Of a stretch of 62,000 bases of DNA, positions 53,023 through 62,000 are shown piece after piece. Numbering within the stretch: position 1 is the stretch's first letter; each line of letters opens with the position of its first letter. The stretch is from Lingula anatina (lineage: Eukaryota > Brachiopoda > Lingulata > Lingulida > Lingulidae): assembly GCF_001039355.2 (NCBI RefSeq), contig NW_019773981.1, positions 359,595 through 421,594 of the forward strand, in the 5' to 3' direction. A program made the translations under genes and the position numbers. The notes below the pieces were generated by a model. The model worked only from the letters and a program-made list of their open reading frames with translations. It was not told the DNA's origin and did not search any database.

Positions 53023-53091
53023 GCCAAGTACTTGTGTGACGAGGTATTGGATTGTGGCAACCTGGCCAAGAAAGTGTATAATATTATTTGA
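53023..53091 (+). CDS. Candidate alternative terminal exon of PDE9A
   Basis: A usable acceptor (ctggctggacag, ending 53022) precedes 22 codons and a TGA in phase 0. That is the same phase in which exon 16 ends, so it could replace the 5-codon exon 17. The predicted tail AKYLCDEVLDCGNLAKKVYN plus two residues is charged and helical in character. The pyrimidine tract is modest. Chance is possible over so short a frame. Confidence 0.25.
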   Translation, partial: AKYLCDEVLDCGNLAKKVYNII

Positions 53092-56028
53092 ATTGTAAAT
53101 TAGGACATTCCACTCTGAGACCGTAGACATGATTTTTCCAAAAGAAAATGAAGTACCATTGGAACGCAGTAAATAATTTTGAGGTATCAAAATCTGAAGT
53201 TAGATTCGTTTTTGTCAACTATTTAATATCCACACTTAAGGTTCTTCACGATTTAGTTGGGTGTTCTCAGACTTCTCTAACAAAAGTGCCTATTTAGCAA
53301 CTACAGTAAAAGGTGTGGTTTTAATTTCAGACGGATGGTGTCGACTAGGTGGGCAGATTGCGCATGCGTACTTGCTTGCCAATTGGACGCGCCACGGACA
53401 ACGTGTCTTCTAATATACGCCACGCTCTGAGTCACACCATACATAAAGAAGGAAGGAAACACGAAGCCTTTGGCATTGACCTGGTAGTCCGTGACAGCTA
53501 GCACGCATGCGCAATTCACAGTCTACCAAAAGTCCACATTCACCGGCTATTTACGCATTTTGTTGAATTTGCGTTGCTCTAGTATAAAACGTACCATATG
53601 CCCCGATGATCGCAACACTCGCACTGCAGTTGCTACATGTCACAGATTACTAGGGCGTGGATTCAATGGACATTGTGTACCGTCTTGTTAATTTCATATA
53701 TTGTGCTTTAAATGGTCTATAGTATTTGCACATGTTTTTTTTGTTGTTGTTGTTGTTGGGGAGGGCGGGGAGAAAACTTGTGAAATTATGACGAGATGTA
53801 GCGAAATTTAATGCTATGAACTGCAACTGAAAAGGATGAATTCTAAAAGGGGTAGTTGTATACGGCGTTTAAAACTACATTTGGGAGCAAGTGACATTAA
53901 CAGTAGAACTGTGACCAATAGGCATAATTGTTTTGGTTGATGACGCTTAGCCTGAAGTAACTCCGGCAGTACTCTCTGGCCACAGGGTCCTTTAGTAGTC
54001 TGTTACAAAATTATTGTATCGGGCCATTCTTTAATTTTGTGTGCTCTTTGAGAGCCCCCCTAAAACCAGTACCCCTTTGCCGTACCCCCAGTTCCCACCT
54101 TTAAATTGGTCCGTGTTACTAACCAGCGTGCCGAACGCGAGTCTGTTTTGGCTTGGGTTCATTATCCTTGGGTTGGTCGCCATGGGTTCTGCCTGGGTGT
54201 CATACGGGCTTTTCTTAGTTTTTGCTTGACTAATTCCAACATGAATAGAATTGGAAATGGGTGGATGACGTGTCATTGTTATGGGGTATCCAATGACCGG
54301 TAAACGCACAGTCTTAATATTATTGTCAACATAGATTTTGTGTAAAATATTTCTTGTCAGTACTTACGTGTGCATCAAATAGAAAAATGTAGATCTTATG
54401 AAATTGGGAAAGTAAATACAATGTTAAATATAAAGTGTCTGGTATCCAATCAATAAAGACTATTGAAATTTTACAAATTTTAAAGTCTTCATAAGTGTAA
54501 TGGATTTTTATTTGCCAAAGATTGACAGAGACAGGTTTTTAATTGATAATTATGTACACGCCTAAATACTGTGGCAACTCGTTTTGCAGTTTGATTATCT
54601 AGATATTTAATTTAATATTTAGATTATCAAGATGCGTTATTTATATTCGCTATATGTGGGGTTGGATGAAGTTTGAATCAACATTGTGTGTCTATATTTT
54701 TATAATACTGCATCGGTTACAGAATAAATGTTTTATTTTCACCGAGATTCGTTGTGGTACGTAAGCAAATTTTGAATAATAAAATTATTTCAAAATTCAA
54801 TGTATATTCTTTTATATGTGGATTGCATTTGAATGGTGTGGAGTACATATTGTGGTGTGGCAACAAATTAAGTTATCAGAATTTATTTGAATTTTTTCCC
54901 GTGACGAATTACAGGCTATTGCACAATAGCGTGGATTCACAATATTTTGCGTTGCACTTTTGTATTGTTTTCCAAGAAAACCTATCTGTCACATTAGAGT
55001 TTCACTCTTAAATAATAATCACTAAAAAGTCAGACTCCTCACTTCACACGGATTCACGAGCAAAAATGGTGAAATATTGTTCCAATCTTCTTGGCCTGTG
55101 TATGAATGAGGAAATTGCCTATATGTTTTCCTCAGACTGGCTAAATAAAGGTACAATTCCATATCACGTTAGTAAATGGTGGATGATTAACAGCATAATA
55201 TATTATGCACGAACAGACGTGTGGTACTAATGTTTTGCGCAAGAACAATACACCTGAAGCCACCGTGTTTACATGAATACATGAATATTAGATTATGCAT
55301 TGACGTACTGAAATCTCTCGATTTGGTGAAGGCACTTAATGCGCGCTAACCATTTATATAGCAATAATGATTTTACAAACGGACATGTCAATGCTTTTTA
55401 CTTAAACCCCAAAGTATGCAAAACAACGGGTTTGGACAGGGCTAGGACACAGTATACTATACACGCAGCTGTTTATTACAACTGTATATTTTGTCCTAGG
55501 ACAGGGTGGTAAAATCGAGAAATTGCTTTAACTTTCTTCGTTTTTTAGGTACAACGCGCAATTGTTTGCCTGTATTTAATATCCGGAAAGCACTTCTACG
55601 ACAATAAAGGAATATTACCCGTATTTTTCATAAAAAATGCATAACATGTATTTGTTTAGGGCGATGATTCTGGAGAATAAATGACATCGGAAAAGCTGTT
55701 TTCTTGCTAAGTAAACCTCGCCAAATCCANATATTTGGCACTGCGCTCACTGCGCTCGTTGGCGATTATTTTTTTCCTTGCATAGTTTTGTTTGACATTT
55801 ATTTCCGTCTTTGACATTCATTTCTGTATTTGAATTAAATTTTTTATTACGACAAAATCATTCACTTCGCCTAGATCGTTACTGAGGATTTTATGGATTT
55901 ATTTACACTTGTAACTAACCTCATCTAATCTTTAGCTCAAGCAGACGTCAGAAAGAATCACCTGACATCTCAAACAGAAGCTAATTTTTCTTTCGGAGCC
56001 AGTTTCGGGCACAAGTAGATTTTCACTG

Positions 56029-56610
56029 GTAACGTATGTTCCGGTAACGTATGTTCCAGGCCACCTAATTTTTATTTTCATAACGTGTTCTTATATATTT
56101 TGAAGTGATTCGATCATGTTGAATTAGATATGACGTAAGGACGTTTTATTATAAATATTTAAACCGTAACTAATGGGGCCTGCGTCATAGCTAATACTAG
56201 GTAACGTATGTTCCCCAGGAAAATTGACAAAATGTTTCATTTTGTACAAGTACTTGGTGCAAGATAAAACAATGTTTTCTTTTGCTGACAGAAAAATATA
56301 TAGTGATTCCATGATAGTTTGACATTTCAGATATAATATTTGGAGCACGAGGGGAAAAATAATTCATTAAATGCTTATTTTACTGTCGGTAGGGTGTATT
56401 TTCCCCATTTTTTTAATATTCAGTGACAAGCAAACTTAAGTCGCTAAAAAACAATTAACTGCTCTATACAAAAGCTTCTCGTAATTTTTTACAACGTTAT
56501 ACTTGTAGGAGATAAATTAAATAACAAAACCCGTGATGATTGAATTTTTAAAGTAATTAAAACGTTTCTACAGCTAGACGTTATGCATTTGTGACAGTAA
56601 CGTATGTTCC
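56029..56610. repeat. Four exact copies of GTAACGTATGTTCC
   Basis: Copies are at 56029-56042, 56044-56057, 56200-56213 and 56597-56610, all in the same orientation. The first two are almost adjacent. The DNA between copies is unrelated, so this is not a simple tandem array. Confidence 0.85.
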
Positions 56611-56964
56611 TTTTTGGGGTTAGATGATGAATTATTTTTTATTATTCGTGGTTCCAGGAAAGTGAAACTTTAATACAAACTTCTTTATGTGGGACCCTAA
56701 AATAATCAAACATAGTTTGTAATCTGTGCTGTTCATATTTTTAGGAACATGTCTGTGACATCGTTTGCACCTCTATATTGGGTTTGGGTGAAAAACGTCA
56801 TTCAGTCGCGCGTTGTAAAGGCCAGCTTGCACTGTTCCGACGTCATTCCGCGGAGGCTGAAAAATCGGAAAGATTTGTTTTTGTGCTGTGATGTAGGGTC
56901 CGTCATATTTGAGTCTTGGTCCAGTTGATACACAGATCTTCGATTCTGAATGGCCCTAATGGTC

Positions 56965-56966
<2 letters not shown>

Positions 56967-57003
<37 letters not shown>
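56967..57003. repeat. (AG)n microsatellite
   Basis: An AG tract followed by a G-rich run (GGAGGGGGGGGCGGGC). It gives a spurious Ser-Leu-rich frame on the minus strand. Confidence 0.93.
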
Positions 57004-57006
<3 letters not shown>

Positions 57007-59385
57007 AGGGGGGGGCGGGCACAAGTAACCAACAAAGGGTGGACATCCCAAAGAATATACAATAAACTTGAATACAATTCAAAATAAAAATTATGTTTAA
57101 ATGCAGCTAGCCTGTACTGATCTTTTTCAAAAATAAAATTGCATATGTCATATACCTCTTTGTCAAACAAAGGCGTGGCTTTGGTTTATTTCTCATTAAA
57201 ACACAGAATACATCACATATGTTAAGATGAATATTTAAAACTGGGACTTAAACCGTTATTTGATGAACATTAATTTTTAAACTGAAAAGCTCTGAAAAGA
57301 GAAACGCCCTGAATCGTTTTCAAGAACCTGTCTCGAATGGGGTTCATTTAACATTGGCCAAGGACTGCGTATATTTGTAAATATGAAGTTCCGTTTCATA
57401 TATATGCTCACTGCAGCCGACAACATACGAAAGAAGGTCTTGAATATGGATTTTGTATAACCAGTCTTTCCTATCATGCGGGCAGTGTGATTCAGAATAT
57501 GCTTTCGCTAACGTTACAAGACACTGTAATGCGAAAATATTTTACCAGAGTTCAAACGAAATGCAGGACGAATTTCCGTTGTAAGTCATCTTTATCTTTT
57601 CGATAAGATTGATTGGAAGTGATTTAGGTAGAAAAAAAGCAACCGGTCAAAACACTGCATATTTTTCGGAATCGAAATCGTGTTTCTTTTGCAAGCCGTC
57701 GCGTTTTCATTTGGTTACGAACTTTTTTCAGTGACCTTAAAGTAAGACAGCAGCGTGGGTTGAATTTGAACAGATAGATTCAGAACAGACAACGCCCAGG
57801 TTTAGTCAGAGCTATTTCGCTGAATGCTTGGTCATATTGGAGGACCCTTAAGTGTTTGTTATCAGTTGAGTTTCAGAAACAACGTCGCAGAACAATCTTC
57901 ATTTGGACATTCCGGACTCGTGTTACACTCATTCAGGATTGTACCTATATAAGTGGCCATACCATTGATCGACAAAAACACAGGTCAATTAAAGCTCTTT
58001 GTGCCTTTGAAGCATTTCAAAAACTATTTCATACCAGTGCCTGTCAGTTTAGGGATAATCAAAGGTAAGATTGGATTTATTTTCATTCCAATACATTGTT
58101 ATTACATGTACGTGACAAACCGTGCACCCTTCTACAACCAAAGAGCGGTTTCATTTGCGTGTTTATTTCAATATGTCTTTGTCAAATTAACTCATTTAGT
58201 TGGAATACTTGCACCATTGGAATTCAATTTTGAAAAATTAAATGAATGGGAATAAACTTTTATCACAAATTTCTAAACACGCTACCACAATATAAGTATA
58301 CCCGTAGGCTGCAGAGAAAATCATTTGCGTGGACTGAGCACATTACTTCAAAAAGATAAGCTGTAAATATCGGGAGTTTTTGGCCATGCGCTCTCTTGAA
58401 GTTAGGAATAAAGGTCCAAGTAGGACTACTTTATTCCGTAGTACCTAGGTTCCAGGCGGGCCTGCATTCACCGGTATACAGCAGCGGCGCCCTGGTCCAT
58501 TCAAGCAGGGTCATTTTCATGTTGAACATTTATGATTTCTTTTATGATTAACAAAATAAATTATTTGGGATGTTGAGAAATAACACAATTAAACTTTATG
58601 GCAAAGATCATTAGAAAATATAACAGTGCATTATTCTTCGGTCTTTTTGCCTATTCCCATAGACATAAGCTTGTTATTTACAATTTCATTTATTCTGATT
58701 TAATAGCAAAATGCTCCTTTAAGGGTAGAAAAATAAAAAAGAGGTGGCATCAATTCCTTAAGAAAGATAAATGGGTTACACATTTTCACCCGATAAATGA
58801 TCTTGAATTTGAAATGATGCAAGCTACTCAAGTTTCATATCAATCGCATGTGCCCGCAGAATGAAACAACGCTCATCTTGCACGTCGACGCTTCATGTTT
58901 TGTTAAACACCACCTGTTCACAAACTGTCTCATATATACAGCACTGACAACGTGTTCCATTGAACTGCTGGCAGGCAGTCTTCAACCAAATGACTTGAGT
59001 TTGTTTATCACTTTTAGCCTTCGTTATTGGCAATATTACTGTAATATTGCAAGGTTTTATTAATCAATGGCATGCACGTATTACGGAGAATTAAACAGAA
59101 ACTATGCATGCACATGATATACTGTAAATACTCAATATTCTCTTTAGTGTAGTTATAACATTTCATCTTTAGAGTTGTCTGTAACTAAAATAACTCATTA
59201 ATTTCCTTCTATTAAGATGGGTTGGGTAGGTTATCTGGTGGTTCAAGAGATTTCACAAGTTATAACAAGAACACAATATACCTTAGTATAAACTTGGTTT
59301 TTATACCTGTAAGTAAATGCATGCTACTAGTATAACGAACATTGAGATTAGCCTTGGTTTACTTTCAAAGTTTCTTAATTTCAGG

Positions 59386-61956
59386 ATGAAGATTTTCGTG
59401 GCGGTAGTTGCCTTTTTGATGTCCCAGGTAGGTTTTACTTAAAAAGCTTTTCCCTTCTGAAAAATATTCGGAATGGATTGATCGTAAGCGTATATATGAT
59501 TAAAGTGATTTTGTGCAATGAACCGTTTGCTATAAGGTATTATTAGGATGCATACCTTGGTAGTCTAAATATATATGTTTTATTCCATTGAATGTTTAAC
59601 TTCTTGTGGCATTGTATTAATATTAATTCAATTAATAGAATCCGTATTTACATATGTACTTTCTTTGGAAAAATATCCCGGCGTGTTTTGTAGAAATATA
59701 TGCATAGTTATAATGATACTGGTTAATGAATAAAAACTATGGACATGTTTGTGTACTACTACATCACAAAGTAAGCATCACATCCTATAGCGAGTACAGA
59801 TAATCAGTACTACAGGGTGAACCAGGCTATCAATTCAATATAACATTGTACCCCACAGCACCATCTGAGGCAATGTGAACGGTTTAAAAGCTGAGGAACG
59901 AATTGTAATATTGACTGCATAAGGCTTAATTCGCTCATGTGTCTTTTTCCTTTTTTAAGTGGAGGGGGTGGGAAGAAAAGAAGCTCCCCAAGTCGTCTGT
60001 GTTGCAGAGGTTCAGTGTGATTATCTATGACTTTGATTCCAATGTTTATAACTTTGTACTCTAATGTTTATTACATGCGCTGAACTGCCTTCTTTCAGAT
60101 CACTGCCGTTTCTGCAAAAACAGGTAAGAACTCCTTATTCACACAGGACAAGTAGAATGTTAATATCATGTTATTATCACAATAGCTTCTGTTACAATTT
60201 ATGTCTTCTAGCTAGTGCTGAGCAAGTTATGTTTGGAGTAGAAAATGGGGACAAGGGTAAGAGCTGCATGGTATCATATCTATACAGGGATGCTTCGACT
60301 GTTTTGGATAATTAACACTTAAGCGCTTAGGCACTTGATGATATGGACCCTGATAGTTTAAATAAACGACGAGGAATGATGTTTGTTGTATACCAGTACA
60401 AAATGCAAACAGTGTCATAAAGATCTACACGTCTGTTGTTCATAGACCTAACAGTATATATATTAACATGAAGTGAACGTGTTTTTCTTCCTTTTATTCC
60501 TAGTGACGTACTCGTGCACCGACGCCAATGTATTAACCTTAACGATAGGAGACAGGACGAGCAGTGATCAAGATACGACGGCATATTTCGCTAGTTCATT
60601 GGAAACTGACACTGAATGTATCCAAACACTTACAGCCGGCGCCACGACTGATGTCACGTTTATGATAACACTCAGCACCACGGACCCCGCCAAATGTGGC
60701 ATGGTGTTCGACGTAAGTTTGCCAAGTAATTTGTTTAGCTGTGTCTTTATCTATCATTCATCTATTATTCATCTCTTGTTCAATTACAATTTCTTGATCT
60801 GTTCATCCGGAAATCTTCATCGAAATCTGTGATCTATGAAGAGCATTCTGAGATATTTCGTCCACAGTCATACTATTACTAATGAAAACAACTTTCATTT
60901 ATAGCGGAGGCAAAATTTAAACTCAACTGACATATCCAGTGGTATGCATGTGTCTTTATCAAAGGTCATTTAACTTTGCAGAACAACACTAGTGTCTTTA
61001 CTGGGACTTTGTGGATCAAGAAAGCACTAACCATAGTCCAGAACGGAGATTCCTATTCTAATTTACAAATCCGCTGTGAAGGGGCTGCAAGGGACGTTGA
61101 TGCCACCGTCACCGCTATAACTGACACGTAAGTAGGCCACCGCCTTCTCGTCCTTGCCGCCATATTGAATGCTATCAACCTGTACTAGCTAAAGAACCTA
61201 TTCAGACGCAACTGACGGGAGTTTATCTTTTCACTTTTCAGGCCTACCCAACTACCAGACTCGGCACATATGGATCCTGAATTAACCGGTATATCGGACC
61301 GCACTACCCGTTTTCAAGGTGTGTATCAGATCGCATTTCGGAGGATGAGCCCGCGGTCGTCCTACAAAATTTGTTCTGGGGTATGATACTCCGAAACGCG
61401 ATCTGACACACACCTTGAAAACGGGTAGTGTGGTCCGATATACCGGTTAATTCAGGATCCTTATGTGCCGAGTCTGGTAGTTGGGTAGGCCTGCTTTTGC
61501 AGATATTTAGCTTAGTTTGAAGTTAAATTATGAAAGTTAGTGACTACTGTGTTGTATGATTCTCACTATATACAGCAAGTCATACGTTCTTTCACCGACT
61601 GCCATATTTCATATGTCCGATATGTAGCAAATGGGGTTTTAAAACATGTTTTCAAAATATTTAAAAAACACGCAAAATTATTTTCATAAGCGACTTTTAG
61701 AACGTCTTTTGTCTAATTATCTCCTGAAATGGTTTGTATTTTTTTAAACTGGGTACTGTACAGTATTTGGGTAGTTCTGCTTCCTTGTCGTGTTTATATT
61801 GTAGGTCATCCCCCATTCTTCCATCTGAGGCCCAATCAAATGAGAATGTTGCTATAACAGTCGAACTGGCGGACGGTTCGGCAATATCTGGCGCTGTTAC
61901 GATGGCGCAACAAATTCGCCTTCGCGTCGCACTTACAATGCAAAGTGCACCAGTAG
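59386..61956 (+). CDS. Secreted ZP-domain protein, 5' part
   Basis: Exons with consistent GT-AG phases are 59386-59427, 60099-60123, 60212-60256, 60504-60712, 60982-61127 and 61805-61956. They encode about 206 residues, and the gene continues past the window. The ATG begins a signal peptide (MKIFVAVVAFLMSQ, then ITAVSA). Cysteines 42, 76, 102 and 139 fall in the pattern YSC, TEC, KCG, IRCEG, the four-cysteine arrangement of a ZP-N module. Exon 6 (ENVAITVELADGSAISG; IRLRVAL) resembles the start of a ZP-C module. ZP proteins polymerise in extracellular matrices, including egg coats. An egg-coat role is attractive because the domain directly follows the signal peptide, but it is unproven. The family is assigned by pattern and not by strong identity. 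Confidence 0.75.
61239..61493. mobile_element. Near-perfect 255-bp foldback element in a ZP-gene intron
   Basis: Two 105-bp arms (61239-61343 and 61389-61493) are reverse complements with only four differences, separated by a 45-bp centre. The ends are CAGGCCTACCCAACTACCAG and its inverse. A 5-bp duplication CTTTT lies directly outside (61234-61238 and 61494-61498), which shows insertion as a unit. It lies between coding exons 5 and 6. The left end supplies a false acceptor (cttttcag|GCC), and joining exon 5 directly to exon 6 preserves phase without it. Confidence 0.9.
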
Positions 61957-62000
61957 GTATGTTCTCCCTATAAACGAACGCAAAATTGATTCAGCAGTTA

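Larger units (their letters stand above)
52415..59385. other. PDE9A 3' region and spacer before the ZP gene
   Basis: No complete gene is seen. Noted contents are a possible alternative PDE9A last exon (53023-53091), a pair of inverted GCGCATGCG sites (53359 and 53504), AATAAA at about 54452, an isolated N at 55730, four copies of a 14-mer (56029-56610) and an (AG)n tract at 56967-57003. Two open frames that I do not recognise also lie here: 57953-58255, which starts at GTG, and 58598-58864. They look somewhat protein-like but have no supporting motif or splice structure. Confidence 0.45.

Noticed and set aside
54041-54229. 62-aa hydrophobic frame
   Set aside because: It looks like a membrane segment but has overlapping frames of similar length, no splice context and no recognisable family.

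Overview
The window comes from an intron-rich animal nuclear genome, probably a marine invertebrate. A mollusc is my best guess, from the ZP-type gene and the repeat families, but I cannot prove it. The DNA is AT-rich, introns are mostly 0.3-3 kb with GT-AG borders, and simple repeats are frequent. One assembly gap (13062-13445) and a single N (55730) mark it as draft assembly. No bacterial operons, CRISPR arrays or convincing RNA genes were seen.

Layout. (1) 1-366: a roughly 146-bp tandem satellite. (2) 741-4544 (+): the last seven exons of a high-affinity choline transporter (CHT1/SLC5A7 family); its 5' part lies upstream of the window. (3) 6897-10329 (-): an unrecognised, highly charged 337-aa protein in two coding exons, convergent with the transporter. 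(4) 10330-34750: about 24 kb with no intact gene, holding microsatellites, several families of short inverted-repeat elements, a 120-bp satellite, a decayed Tc1-like transposon (29548-31312), and a broken intronless coding remnant on the minus strand (15725-16425). (5) 34751-52414 (+): a complete 17-exon phosphodiesterase 9A (524 aa) with every catalytic residue I could check in place. (6) 52415-59385: mostly gene-free, with a possible alternative last PDE9A exon and a cluster of four identical 14-mers. (7) 59386-61956 (+): the 5' end of a secreted ZP-domain protein that runs off the window.

The three recognised genes (choline uptake, cGMP hydrolysis, extracellular matrix or egg coat) show no sign of functional linkage. 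The less ordinary content is the mobile and structural DNA. One element family ending in CAGGCC is present as nested deletion forms of 908, 166 and 73 bp, two with 5-bp target duplications. A separate 255-bp near-perfect hairpin in the ZP gene has the same six terminal bases and the same kind of target duplication. Three unrelated short elements sit 9-18 bp downstream of PDE9A splice donors. Four perfect TGACGTCA sites cluster just after PDE9A exon 8.
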